From the NCBI RefSeq assembly GCF_040361215.1, contig NZ_APND01000002.1, positions 186,001 through 250,000 on the forward strand: DNA of 64,000 nucleotides. Reading direction: 5' to 3'. The notes below the pieces were generated by a model. The model was given only the letters and a program-made list of their open reading frames with translations. It ran no database searches and was not told the origin of the DNA. This document shows, piece by piece, positions 25,182-34,062 of this stretch. The translations under genes were made by a program, and so were the position numbers. Every line of letters starts with the position of its first letter. Positions within the stretch are counted from its first letter, which is position 1. Source of the stretch: Salinisphaera dokdonensis. GTDB taxonomy: Bacteria; Pseudomonadota; Gammaproteobacteria; Nevskiales; Salinisphaeraceae.

Positions 25182-25949
25182 TTACATCGGGTCTTCGACC
25201 GGCTCGTCGGTCATGCCCAGATAGGCACGCTTGACGTCCGGATGATCGGTCAGCTCCTGGCCGGTGCCGCTGAGCGTGATCTCGCCGGTCTCGAGCACGA
25301 AGCCGCGGTCCGCGATCGCCAGCGCACCGGCGGCGTTCTGCTCGACCAGCAGAATGGTGATGCCGTCGGCATTGAGCGTGCGCACGATCTCGAAGATCTC
25401 TTCGATCAGCAGCGGCGCCAGGCCCATGCTGGGCTCGTCGAGCAGCAACAGGCGCGGCCGCGCCATCAGCGCACGACCGATGGCCAGCATCTGCTGCTGG
25501 CCGCCCGAGAGCATGCCGGCGGCCTGGCGACGCTTTTCCGCGAGGATCGGGAACAGTTCGTATATCCAGTCCAGATCGCGATCGACGGCTGCGCCGGTAC
25601 CGCGGGTATAGGCGCCCAGCGCGAGATTGTCAGCCACCGACATCGGGCCGAAGACCTGTCGGCCTTCCGGCACCTGGGTGATGCCGCGAGCGACGCGCTT
25701 TTGCGCCTTGACCCGGCCGATATCCGCGCCGTCGAAATGGATATCGCCCTGACTGTGCGGCTGGATACCGGAGAGCGTGTTGAGCAGCGTCGTCTTGCCT
25801 GCGCCGTTCGCCCCGACCAGGGCGACCAGTTCACCCTCGGCCACATCGAGATCGATATCGCGCAGCGCGGTCACCGCGCCATAACGGGTATGCAGCCCGC
25901 GGATGCTCAAAAGCGGCGCAGCGCGTCCGGTCGTTTCTGCAGCGTTCAT
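25182..25949 (-). CDS. livF: Liv-type ABC transporter ATPase LivF
   Basis: A 255-aa ATPase with Walker A GANGAGKTT, Q-loop QVPEGRQVF, signature LSGGQQQ, Walker B LLLLDEPSMGL and the switch His region. It starts at ATG 25949 and overlaps the end of livG by 4 bp (ATGA), a sign of translational coupling. The longer open frame upstream is not used. Confidence 0.93.
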   Translation of the reverse strand: MNAAETTGRAAPLLSIRGLHTRYGAVTALRDIDLDVAEGELVALVGANGAGKTTLLNTLSGIQPHSQGDIHFDGADIGRVKAQKRVARGITQVPEGRQVFGPMSVADNLALGAYTRGTGAAVDRDLDWIYELFPILAEKRRQAAGMLSGGQQQMLAIGRALMARPRLLLLDEPSMGLAPLLIEEIFEIVRTLNADGITILLVEQNAAGALAIADRGFVLETGEITLSGTGQELTDHPDVKRAYLGMTDEPVEDPM

Positions 25950-26707
25950 GCGCCCCCCAGATAAGCAGATACGACTTCGGGGTCGTTCTGCACGGATTGC
26001 GGCGTGCCTTGCGCCAGCCGGCGGCCATAATTGAGCACCAGCACGCTGTCGGAGATGTCCATCACCAGGCGCATGTCGTGCTCGACGAGTACGACAGTCA
26101 CGCCCCGCTCGGCCACTTCGCGGATGAGCGCGCCGATGGCATGGGTTTCGTTGGCATTCAGACCGGCCGCCGGTTCGTCGAGGAACAGCAACTCCGGCTC
26201 GGCGGCCAGGGCCCGCGCGATTTCCAGGCGTTTGAGCGCGCCATAGGACATTTCGCCGGGATGTGCGTCGATCTGTTTTTCCAGCCCGGTAAAGCGCATC
26301 AGTTCGGCCGCGCGTTCGCGGCAATCACGATCACCCGTGCGTACCGACTTCAAGCGCAGCAGCGAGGGTATGAACCGACGGTTCAGACGCAGATGGCGGC
26401 CGACCATGACGTTCTCGATCGCCGACATGTTCATGCACACCTGCAGGTTCTGGAAGGTACGCCCCAACCCGCGGCGGGCAAGCTTGTACGGCGCCAGTCC
26501 GCGGGTGTCCTGATCGGAGAGCAGAATGCTGCCCTTGGTCGGCGTATAGATACCGGTCAAAAGATTGATCAGCGTGGTCTTGCCGGCGCCGTTCGGACCG
26601 ATGATCGAATGGATATGGCCGCGTTCAATCGAGAACGACAGATCGGCGACCGCATCGACACCACCAAAGGATTTGGTCAGCTCGCGGCATTCGAGGATCG
26701 CGTTCAT
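25946..26707 (-). CDS. livG: Liv-type ABC transporter ATPase LivG
   Basis: A 253-aa ATPase with Walker A GPNGAGKTT, the GLGRTFQ Q-loop typical of LivG, signature MSYGALKR (LSGGQ equivalent), Walker B LLFLDEPAAGL and a switch His in LVEHDM. It overlaps livM and livF by 4 bp each, so the genes are tightly coupled. Confidence 0.93.
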   Translation of the reverse strand: MNAILECRELTKSFGGVDAVADLSFSIERGHIHSIIGPNGAGKTTLINLLTGIYTPTKGSILLSDQDTRGLAPYKLARRGLGRTFQNLQVCMNMSAIENVMVGRHLRLNRRFIPSLLRLKSVRTGDRDCRERAAELMRFTGLEKQIDAHPGEMSYGALKRLEIARALAAEPELLFLDEPAAGLNANETHAIGALIREVAERGVTVVLVEHDMRLVMDISDSVLVLNYGRRLAQGTPQSVQNDPEVVSAYLGGA

Positions 26708-27654
26708 CGGCGGCCTCCCGGCATCAGCCGGCCGAGGGTTGGCACGAGGCCGGTCGGCATGAAGATCACGACAACCATCAGGATCAGGCCGAGGACCATC
26801 ATTTCCAGCTCGTCCACGCCGGTCAGAAACTGCGGCAGCAGCGTGAGGATGACGGCGCCAATCAACGCCCCGTAGGTCGAGGCCATGCCGCCGAGCACCA
26901 CCATCGTCACGAACTCGATCGAATAGATGAAGTTGGCTAGATCCGGGGTCACGAAGCCGGAGTAATGCGCGGTCAGCACGCCGGCCAGCGCGGCCAGTAC
27001 CGCCGAGACGACAAAGATCAGCACCTTGTAGCCGAGCGTATGCACGCCCACCACCTCGGCGGCCACTTCCGAGCCGTGCACTGCACGCAGCGCCCGGCCC
27101 ACGGGCGAGTCGATGAGATTGAGCGCCAGCCAGACGGTGATGAGCAGTAGTACCGCGATCAGCGCGTACCAGTATCGCTCGTCGTAGATCGGCGTGTCAC
27201 CCACCGACAGCGGCGGCGCCATCATGCCGTCCGGTCCGCCGGTGATGCCGGCTTCGGTACGCAAGACGATGGAAATGAGAATCCCCAACCCGAGGGTCGC
27301 CATGGCCAGATAATGGCCGGACAGCCGCAGGATCGGGCGCGCCACCAGGAACGCGAGGATGGCGACAACCACCAGCGCGGCGGGCATCGACAGATAGACC
27401 GGCCAGCCATAGTTCGCACTCAGAACAGCGGTCACATAGGCGCCGAGGCCGAAAAAGCCCGCATGGCCCAGGCTGATCTGGCCGGCATAGCCCATGAGCA
27501 GATTGAGGCCGACCGCCACCATCGCATTGAGCAGCACATGAATGGCGACGTCGTACTGATAGGGATTGGAGAAGGCCAGCGGCGCCGCGGCGAGGATCAG
27601 CGCCACGACGATCAACCCCATGCGCGGCGTACGCAGTGTCTTGAGCATACCCAT
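26704..27654 (-). CDS. livM: Liv-type ABC transporter permease LivM
   Basis: A 316-aa inner-membrane permease with about eight to ten helices and the family segment GYAGQISLGHAGFFGLGAY. It ends in a basic tail (GRLMPGGRR). Its start overlaps the end of livH by 1 bp and its end overlaps livG by 4 bp. Confidence 0.92.
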   Translation of the reverse strand: MGMLKTLRTPRMGLIVVALILAAAPLAFSNPYQYDVAIHVLLNAMVAVGLNLLMGYAGQISLGHAGFFGLGAYVTAVLSANYGWPVYLSMPAALVVVAILAFLVARPILRLSGHYLAMATLGLGILISIVLRTEAGITGGPDGMMAPPLSVGDTPIYDERYWYALIAVLLLITVWLALNLIDSPVGRALRAVHGSEVAAEVVGVHTLGYKVLIFVVSAVLAALAGVLTAHYSGFVTPDLANFIYSIEFVTMVVLGGMASTYGALIGAVILTLLPQFLTGVDELEMMVLGLILMVVVIFMPTGLVPTLGRLMPGGRR

Positions 27655-28529
27655 TACACCCGCTCCGTCGCGCGCGAGCCGAACAGCCCGCTCGGCATCA
27701 GGAACAGCACCAGCAGCACGATCACAAAGGGCACGGCGTCCTTGTACTCGGAGGACACATAACCCGCCGTGAATGCTTCCATTATGCCCAGCAGCAGGCC
27801 ACCGGCCACCGCCCCCAACGGGCTGCCGAGGCCGCCGAGCACTGCGGCAACGAAGCCTTTCAGGCCCAGCATGACGCCGACGTCATAGGCCGTCAGCGTG
27901 ATCGGCGCGGCGACCGCACCCGCGATGGCGCCGAGGGCTGCTGCCAGCGCAAACGACAGCATGAGGATGAAACGCGGGTTGATCCCGACCAGCCGTGCCG
28001 CATCCGGATTGTGGGACACCGCGAGCATCGCCTTGCCGGTAAGCGTGCGCTTGAAGAACCACGCCAGCAGGCAGACGACCACCGCACCGACACCCAGCAC
28101 CCACAGGCTCTGCGGCAGGATCGTGGCGCCCGCGATATTGATCGGCGTATTACCGCTGAATGCCGGCAGCGCATGGATCGACTTGCCCCAGAAGAACTGG
28201 GCGCCGCCACGCAGGAACAGCGAAGCACCGATCGTGATGATGATCAGCGGCACGATATCGTTTGTGCCGGCTCGCTCGATCGCCAGCTTTTCCACCAGGA
28301 TGCCGGCAACGACGGCCACGACGATCGCCCCCACCACGGCAACCGGCATCGGCAGGCCGTACTGCATGAGCATGACCGAGCCCAGCCCGCCGATCATCAG
28401 AAACTCGCCCTGGGCGAAATTGATGATGTGGCTGGCGTTATAGATGATGGTGAAACCCAGCGCGACGAGCGCATAGGTCGAGCCGGCGGTCAGCCCCGAG
28501 AACAGGTACTGCATGAATTCAGCGAACAC
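27654..28529 (-). CDS. livH: Liv-type ABC transporter permease LivH
   Basis: A 291-aa inner-membrane permease (FSGLTAGSTYALVALGFTI and NFAQGEFLMIGG are LivH hallmarks). I chose GTG 28529 because GGAGG lies 9 nt upstream; ATG 28514 is the alternative and has no ribosome site at a normal distance. It is the first gene of livH-M-G-F plus the binding protein. Confidence 0.9.
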   Translation of the reverse strand: MFAEFMQYLFSGLTAGSTYALVALGFTIIYNASHIINFAQGEFLMIGGLGSVMLMQYGLPMPVAVVGAIVVAVVAGILVEKLAIERAGTNDIVPLIIITIGASLFLRGGAQFFWGKSIHALPAFSGNTPINIAGATILPQSLWVLGVGAVVVCLLAWFFKRTLTGKAMLAVSHNPDAARLVGINPRFILMLSFALAAALGAIAGAVAAPITLTAYDVGVMLGLKGFVAAVLGGLGSPLGAVAGGLLLGIMEAFTAGYVSSEYKDAVPFVIVLLVLFLMPSGLFGSRATERV

Positions 28530-28855
28530 GGCGGGCGCCCTCCGACAGACCTGACGAAGCCGCATTCGGCCATGCGCTCCGAACAGCCACCACACCATGC
28601 CAGCCGTCGAGCGCGTGTATCGCGCTCGGGCAATCGATCCCTCTCAATGCCGTCTCCTCCGTCTGGCGAGTCGGCAGGAACCGGACCGGCCCTATGTGGC
28701 CAATCGCCCGATCCCTGCTTTGCCCCCTTGGGCCTCGCTCGCAATATCTATCGATGATTCGTCACATCGGCCCCCGGGCTCGAACGCGACGAACGCTCTT
28801 GTAGTTATCGGACGGCCTTGGTCAGCCGCCTCGCTTCGGGAACCAAATCCCGACG

Positions 28856-28894
28856 TGATACTGCGACTCCGCAGATCACGGCCTATAAGTATCA
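28856..28894. promoter_or_regulatory. Second TGATAC-N27-GTATCA palindrome (candidate PaaX operator)
   Basis: GTGATACT (28855-28862) and AGTATCAC (28888-28895) are perfect inverted repeats whose core and 27-nt spacing match the paaA promoter palindrome exactly. It lies about 330 bp upstream of livH and just after the amidohydrolase stop, so the liv operon is the natural target. A -10/-35 pair is not obvious. The rest of the 419-bp gap (28530-28948) shows no convincing gene. Confidence 0.6.
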
Positions 28895-28948
28895 CGATTA
28901 GATCGGCGGATGCGACTCATGCACATGGCATTGAGTCGAGGTCTCGGC

Positions 28949-30166
28949 TCACAGCTTTGAGAACAGTCGCTTGGCGTTCTCGCCCAGAATATTGCGCTTC
29001 GCCTTTTCGGACAGAAACGGCAGATTCGCGATTCGTGCCGGCGTATCGAAATCCCAGTGCGGCCAGTCCGAGGAGTACAGAAGCTGGGTCTCGGCGTTGA
29101 TCGCCGTGAACGTCGACTCCAGCAGCTTCATGTCGGTGACTTCGAGCGGCTGCGAGGTGTAATACATCTCGCGCATGTACTCGCTGGGCAGCTTGGTGAG
29201 CTGCGGCGCATCCGACTGGCGCATGAGATATTCGTGGTCGAGGCGCTGCATCATGAAAGGCATCCACGCCAGACCCGACTCGATCCAGATCACATCCAGA
29301 TTCGGGAATCGCTCCGGCATCGCATTCATCACCCAGTTGGTGAGATGGATCATGTTGCAGGTCACGAACGACAGCGCATGCACCGAAATGAACCGGTTCA
29401 TTGCCTGGGCGACGTTGTAGTCGGGCCCCGCATGGAAGCCGATCGGCAGGCCGCGCCGTTCGAGTTCGGCATAGATCTGCACGTACTGCGGCTCGAATAC
29501 GGCTTCGTCGCGCTGGCTGGTCACCAGAAAGCCGATCACCTGCGGATGATCCGCATACTGTTCGATGGTCTGCATGCAGGCTTCGGCGTCGGAAAACGGC
29601 AGCGCGAGCATCGTCTTGATACGCGGCTCGTAGTGCAGAACGCGTTCGACGAACCACTTGTTGTAGGCCTTGATGAGCTGGGTCTGGGTCGGCTTGGACG
29701 GGTGCAGGCCGATCTCGAGCATCGGCTGCGGGAACACGATCTGCACGTCGAGGCCGAGCGAATCCATCACCCGGCGTACCAGGGTGATATCGCGTGGTTC
29801 CTCACTGTCGGGCACGTCTTCGGCCAGCTCCGCCTGATGCGGAATACGCCCGGCCACATCCTGCTGCGTCAGCCCCGGCGGATGGTTGGATAACGCCACG
29901 TTGCCGGCATTGGGCCAGTTCTTGGACATGGCCTTGCCGTTGTAGCGCAGCACCGGGTCCTCGATGCACTCGAGAATCTCGTCCCAGTTATCGAGTTCGA
30001 CGTGGTGGGCGTCGATATCGGCGATGAAGTAGTCGTCGAGGTTGTAGCGCTCCACGTCGCGGCGGGCATTGGCGAGAATGTCGCGCGTATCGGTGCGGGT
30101 AGTGATTTCCTGCACGTCGAGCGGCTTGGCGCGACGTGCCTCGTTCTTGTTTACGGAATCATCCAT
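28949..30166 (-). CDS. Amidohydrolase-2 family TIM-barrel enzyme
   Basis: A 405-aa metal-dependent hydrolase or decarboxylase of the amidohydrolase-2 (ACMSD / gamma-resorcylate decarboxylase) type. The likely metal ligands are in IDAHH near residue 52, GFHAG near 250 and SSDWPHWDF near 370. The segment PNLDVIWIESGLAWMPFMMQR is characteristic of this group. No signal peptide. It lies 25 bp downstream of a 108-aa gene and the Rieske ferredoxin gene, so the three probably share a pathway. The substrate is unknown. Confidence 0.83.
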   Translation of the reverse strand: MDDSVNKNEARRAKPLDVQEITTRTDTRDILANARRDVERYNLDDYFIADIDAHHVELDNWDEILECIEDPVLRYNGKAMSKNWPNAGNVALSNHPPGLTQQDVAGRIPHQAELAEDVPDSEEPRDITLVRRVMDSLGLDVQIVFPQPMLEIGLHPSKPTQTQLIKAYNKWFVERVLHYEPRIKTMLALPFSDAEACMQTIEQYADHPQVIGFLVTSQRDEAVFEPQYVQIYAELERRGLPIGFHAGPDYNVAQAMNRFISVHALSFVTCNMIHLTNWVMNAMPERFPNLDVIWIESGLAWMPFMMQRLDHEYLMRQSDAPQLTKLPSEYMREMYYTSQPLEVTDMKLLESTFTAINAETQLLYSSDWPHWDFDTPARIANLPFLSEKAKRNILGENAKRLFSKL

Positions 30167-30191
30167 GAGTCGTTCTCCTCGGCGCCGCGCT

Positions 30192-30518
30192 TCAGCTGCG
30201 GCGCAGTTTCGATTGCCAGAGGGCCAGATCGAAGGTGTTTAGATCCTGGGCGTGCATCAATGCGCTGATCGCGCTGACGGCCTCCGTGGTCGACACGCCC
30301 TTGGCGCTCAGCTCGACGCCGGCCTCGTGCGTGCTGAGCGTCGCGGAATAGAGCCGCACAGCCATGGTCATCAGTGCATCGACGCTTTCGGCGCTCAGAT
30401 CGTGCCCTGCCCCGTCCAGACCAATGCCCTCGGTCGCGGCACGCAACTGTTCGATCAGCGGATCCACATCGGTCGCGACGGCGCGTGCGGCCGGCGACTG
30501 CGATTCAGATGTGGACAT
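30192..30518 (-). CDS. Uncharacterised 108-aa protein
   Basis: I do not recognise this protein. It is 108 aa, starts MSTSESQSPA, is mostly helical by composition, and ends in DLALWQSKLRRS. It has no signal peptide, membrane helix or cysteines. Its start overlaps the end of the Rieske gene by 14 bp and it lies 25 bp before the amidohydrolase, so it is almost certainly co-translated with both. It could be a small subunit or scaffold of the pathway enzyme. Confidence 0.7.
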   Translation of the reverse strand: MSTSESQSPAARAVATDVDPLIEQLRAATEGIGLDGAGHDLSAESVDALMTMAVRLYSATLSTHEAGVELSAKGVSTTEAVSAISALMHAQDLNTFDLALWQSKLRRS

Positions 30519-30903
30519 AGACCTCACCCTCGTCGGTTTCCTCGACCGTGACCGGGCGCAGGCCGATGCTCTTCTTGCCGGCATGGCGGCCGGTCTTGAG
30601 GCTGTATTCGTAGCCGTGCCAGGGACAGGCGATATGCATGTCCGATTCATCGAATGCATTGCCGACCGGCCGGCCTGCGTCGTCGAACTGCTCGTATACA
30701 CGCGGCACGATCAGGCCTTGGCAGATCGGCCCGCCCATATGGGCACAGCGGTTTTCGTAGGCGACCAGATCGCCGCCAACCCGAAACACGCCGACGGTCT
30801 TGTCGCCGGCATCGACGACCATGCGACCGTGCTCCGGAATATCTTCGCTGCGCCCGACGTGCCAGGCCTGTTTTTGCGGCGCTGCCGTTGTCGTTTCACT
30901 CAT
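30505..30903 (-). CDS. Rieske [2Fe-2S] ferredoxin-like protein
   Basis: A 132-aa Rieske protein. The cluster ligands are Cys53 and His55 (CAHMGGPICQG) and Cys93 and His96 (CPWHGYEY). There is no catalytic oxygenase domain, so it is an electron carrier. The spacing of about 37 residues between the two ligand pairs is long for a simple ferredoxin because of the insert VPRVYEQFDDAGRPV. ATG 30903 has AGGAG 9 nt upstream. No oxygenase or reductase partner is adjacent. Confidence 0.87.
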   Translation of the reverse strand: MSETTTAAPQKQAWHVGRSEDIPEHGRMVVDAGDKTVGVFRVGGDLVAYENRCAHMGGPICQGLIVPRVYEQFDDAGRPVGNAFDESDMHIACPWHGYEYSLKTGRHAGKKSIGLRPVTVEETDEGEVYVHI

Positions 30904-30992
30904 GGGTCTGCTCTCCTTGTCGCTCGCGTGGCGCACCGAAGCCGGCGCCAACGCGCTTGTTGTCTGCTCGTGGGATCAACCGGTGTTCGTAG

Positions 30993-31079
30993 TCATCGGT
31001 GGGCATCGCCCCAACCGGCGCCGACGGGCGGGCCGTTCACGGCTGGGGCGTGCCGATAAAGCGTGGGCAATGCCGGCAT
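30993..31079 (-). CDS. Possible 28-codon small ORF with a strong ribosome site
   Basis: ATG 31079 is preceded by GAGGAG at 5 nt and opens a 28-aa frame beginning MPALPTLYRH, rich in Pro, Ala and Gly, ending at TGA 30995-30993. It sits 89 bp before the Rieske gene on the same strand. It does not resemble PqqA. It may be a leader peptide, a small functional peptide, or a chance ORF; the ribosome site is the main argument for it. The remaining stretch 30904-31215 holds nothing else I can identify. Confidence 0.4.
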   Translation of the reverse strand: MPALPTLYRHAPAVNGPPVGAGWGDAHR

Positions 31080-31215
31080 GAATTCTCCTCGGTGCGCACA
31101 CGATCGATCTTTATGGAATGGTCGCGCCCGCTGCGCGGCTGCCGTGTGTCGCTATCTAGAAAAGCAGCCTCCCCAGGACGGGTAAAGAACTTTTTCAGTC
31201 ACGAACCTGACCGAA

Positions 31216-32136
31216 TCAGTCAGTGCGACCTTCGTCGGATGCATCGACCGAATCATCGTGCAGGAGCGCACAAAAGCGCTCGACCACCATGCTGCGCTGG
31301 ATGTCGGCCTTGTGGATGACGACGAGTTCGGCGTTCGGGTCCGGCAGTCCGGACACGCCGTGGCGGCGCAGGCCGGCGTCGGCGCTCGCTTCGTCTTCCG
31401 ACGGATTCACGGCAATCAGGGCAACGCCCACACCGCGGCGCACCAGCGCATGGAGTATCGGCACGTCGGAACATTCACTCACCACGCTCGGTGTGAGCCC
31501 ACGCGCGTAGAAGGCGTCGAGCACCCGCTCGAAAGAGCCGAAACGACTGTTCCGGTGCAACAGCAGCAGCGGACAATCGGCCAGTTTCGCCAGATCGACC
31601 GGATCTTCGAGGCCGCTATCCGGCCGTGCCAGGGCTACATACCGCAGCGGCGTGAGATGTCGGGAAACCAAGCCCGGCGTCTCGATCGGCCGGGGAACGA
31701 CGGCCAGATCCAGCGTGCGGCAGTCGACCATGGTCTGCAAAGCATGCGGCTCGCCCTGCCAGCATACGAACCGTATATCGGGATAGTCCCGGTTCAGCGC
31801 CGCGATCGTGCGGGCAACGGGCTCGACGCCTGCGGCCGTCGTGCCCACGCGAATCTGGCCCGCCACACCCTTCGACAAGGCCTGCATGCGCGTATCGATA
31901 TCGTCGGCCAGCTGCAGCAGTTCGCAGGCATGGGCATAGAGAAAGCGCCCTTCGTCGCGCAGATGCAGCCGGTGGTTGATGCGCTCGAACAGGGCGACGT
32001 CCCAGTCCGCTTCGAGTTGCCGGATCTGCTTGCTGAGCGGCGGCTGGGCGACATGCAGCGCCTCGGCGGCGGCCGCGATCGTGCCGTGTTCGACGACGGC
32101 CTTGAAATAGCGAAGCGGCCGCAGCTTCATTTCCAT
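31216..32136 (-). CDS. LysR-family transcriptional regulator
   Basis: A 306-aa LysR regulator with an N-terminal winged helix (residues 5-62, AAAAEALHVAQPPLSKQIRQLE) and a C-terminal periplasmic-binding-like sensor domain from about residue 92. ATG 32136 follows AAGGGG. It is upstream of the small ORF / Rieske / amidohydrolase genes on the same strand and is probably their regulator; it is also divergent from greB. Confidence 0.9.
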   Translation of the reverse strand: MEMKLRPLRYFKAVVEHGTIAAAAEALHVAQPPLSKQIRQLEADWDVALFERINHRLHLRDEGRFLYAHACELLQLADDIDTRMQALSKGVAGQIRVGTTAAGVEPVARTIAALNRDYPDIRFVCWQGEPHALQTMVDCRTLDLAVVPRPIETPGLVSRHLTPLRYVALARPDSGLEDPVDLAKLADCPLLLLHRNSRFGSFERVLDAFYARGLTPSVVSECSDVPILHALVRRGVGVALIAVNPSEDEASADAGLRRHGVSGLPDPNAELVVIHKADIQRSMVVERFCALLHDDSVDASDEGRTD

Positions 32137-32265
32137 GCTTTTCCCCTTCTGGCGCGCGCTTTTGGCATCGGATCGATCATAGCCGGGCCGGCGGCCGGCT
32201 TCGAGCCGTCGTCTCCGATACACCGCTGGCCGCACGCGCTCGCGGTCACTACAGTACGCACGACC

Positions 32266-32760
32266 ATGACAAGCACGAAAAAACGCGACTACATCACCCG
32301 GGCCGGCTGGCAGAAGCTGGCCGATGAGCTCGACTATCTCTGGCGCGAGAAGCGCCCGCACGTCACCCGCGAGCTGTCGGCGGCGGCCGCCGAGGGCGAT
32401 CGCTCGGAGAACGCGGAATATATCTACCGCAAGAAAGAGCTGCGCGAGATCGATCGGCGGGTGCGCTACCTCGGCAAGCGCATCGACGAGCTCACCGTAG
32501 TCGAGACCACGCCCGACGATCCGGACAAGGTGTTCTTCGGCGCCTGGATCGACGTAGCCGACGACAACGACCAAACCCATCGCTACCGCATTGTCGGCGC
32601 CGACGAGACCGAGGCGGCCACGGGTGCGATCAGCCTCAACTCGCCGGTCGCGCGGGCACTGATTGGCAAGCGCCTGGGCGACGTGATCGTGGTCACCCTG
32701 CCGCAAGGCGAACGCGAACTCGAGATCATGGCGATCCACTACGAGCCGCCCACAGCCTGA
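32266..32760 (+). CDS. greB: Transcription elongation factor GreB
   Basis: A 164-aa Gre factor that rescues backtracked RNA polymerase by stimulating transcript cleavage. An N-terminal coiled coil carries the acidic tip (EGDRSENAEYIYRKKELREID, with the essential Asp and Glu in GDRSENAEY), followed by the FKBP-like C-terminal domain. The GreB type is favoured by the YIYRKKELREIDRR segment. ATG 32266 is the start of the conserved protein. Confidence 0.92.
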   Translation: MTSTKKRDYITRAGWQKLADELDYLWREKRPHVTRELSAAAAEGDRSENAEYIYRKKELREIDRRVRYLGKRIDELTVVETTPDDPDKVFFGAWIDVADDNDQTHRYRIVGADETEAATGAISLNSPVARALIGKRLGDVIVVTLPQGERELEIMAIHYEPPTA

Positions 32761-32802
32761 CCGGCATCACGATCCGCCGACCGGTGTAGCATACAGCCGG
32801 CC

Positions 32803-34062
32803 ATGATCCGCTCATTGACACCCGAAGCCGACAGCGTGCTGCGCGACCGCGCTTTCGTGCAGCTGCTCACCGGCCGTATTACCGCGACGCTGGCGACCCA
32901 GATCCAGTCGGTCGTGGTCGGCTGGCAGTTGTACGACATGACCCGCGACCCGCTCACCCTCGGCTGGGTGGGCCTGGCGCAGTTCCTGCCGATGGCGCTG
33001 CTGGTGCTGCCAGCCGGCGACGCGGCGGATCGACTACCGCGACGCCTGATCCTGACCGCGAGCTGGCTCGTGCAGGCGATCGCCGGCCTGCTGTTCCTGG
33101 CGCTGACACTGTCGGGCAGCCAATCCCCGGTGGGATTTTTCGGCGTGCTGGTACTGTTCGGCATGGCCCGCGCCTTTGCCGGGCCGGGCATGCAGTCACT
33201 GCTACCGCAGATCGTGGGCGAGGCGCGCCTGCCGAAAGCGATCGCCTGGAATTCGTCGGCGTTTCAGGTGGCGGTGATCGGCGGCCCGGCGCTGGGCGGC
33301 GCGGTGTATCTGCTTGGCCCGGCTTTCGCCTATCTGCTCTGCGCCCTGCTGTTCGCCAGCGCCGCGGTGTCGATCGCGATGATCCGGCGCCGCCTGCCGG
33401 CCCGTGCCGACACCACCCGCCAGAGCGCATTCGCACGCTTCACCGCCGGCATCGTCTATGTGCGCACGCGGCCGATCATTCTCGGCGCGATCTCGCTGGA
33501 TCTGTTCGCCGTGCTGCTCGGCGGCGCGACCGCCCTGCTACCCGTCTATGCCCACGAGATTCTGCATGTCGGCCCGGCCGGGCTGGGCCTGCTGCGCAGC
33601 GCGGTGGCCATCGGCGCGTTCGCGATGGGCGTCTATCTCGGACGCAACGCGCTCGAACGCCGGGCCGGCGCGATCATGTTCGCGGCCGTGGCGATCTTCG
33701 GTTTCGCGACCATCGTGTTCGGCCTGTCGAGCAGTTTCGTGCTCTCGTTCTTCGCGCTGATGATCATGGGCGCGGCCGACATGATCAGCGTGTTCGTGCG
33801 GTCCTCGCTGATCCAGCTGGCTACGCCGGACGCCATGCGCGGGCGGGTGAACGCGGTGAACATGCTCTTCATCGGCGCCTCCAACGAGCTGGGAGAATTC
33901 GAGTCCGGCGTGACGGCGGCGCTGTTCGGCACCGTGGGCGCGGTCGTGATCGGCGGTGCCGGCACGTTGGCGGTGGTCGGCATCTGGATGGCGCTATTTC
34001 CGGCCCTGCGCCGGGTGGACCGCCTCAGCGACGTGGCAACAACACGCACGACGCCCGACTGA
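32803..34062 (+). CDS. MFS transporter (MFS_3 / EntS-like)
   Basis: A 419-aa major facilitator with about 12 helices, resembling the EntS-like exporters that open with a short cytoplasmic tail and a loop of the DAADRLPRR type after helix 2 (here PAGDAADRLPRR). The substrate is unknown. It starts 42 bp after greB and its stop abuts the stop of the convergent membrane-fusion gene (TGATCA at 34060-34065). Confidence 0.85.
   Translation: MIRSLTPEADSVLRDRAFVQLLTGRITATLATQIQSVVVGWQLYDMTRDPLTLGWVGLAQFLPMALLVLPAGDAADRLPRRLILTASWLVQAIAGLLFLALTLSGSQSPVGFFGVLVLFGMARAFAGPGMQSLLPQIVGEARLPKAIAWNSSAFQVAVIGGPALGGAVYLLGPAFAYLLCALLFASAAVSIAMIRRRLPARADTTRQSAFARFTAGIVYVRTRPIILGAISLDLFAVLLGGATALLPVYAHEILHVGPAGLGLLRSAVAIGAFAMGVYLGRNALERRAGAIMFAAVAIFGFATIVFGLSSSFVLSFFALMIMGAADMISVFVRSSLIQLATPDAMRGRVNAVNMLFIGASNELGEFESGVTAALFGTVGAVVIGGAGTLAVVGIWMALFPALRRVDRLSDVATTRTTPD

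Noticed and set aside
23954..28529. Branched-chain amino acid transporter as the default call
   Set aside because: Kept only as the family label; adjacency to paaX and the shared operator make an aromatic acid ligand at least as likely.
30993..31079. The small ORF as a PqqA precursor for the PQQ dehydrogenase
   Set aside because: It lacks the Glu-x3-Tyr pair of PqqA and no pqqB-E genes are nearby.
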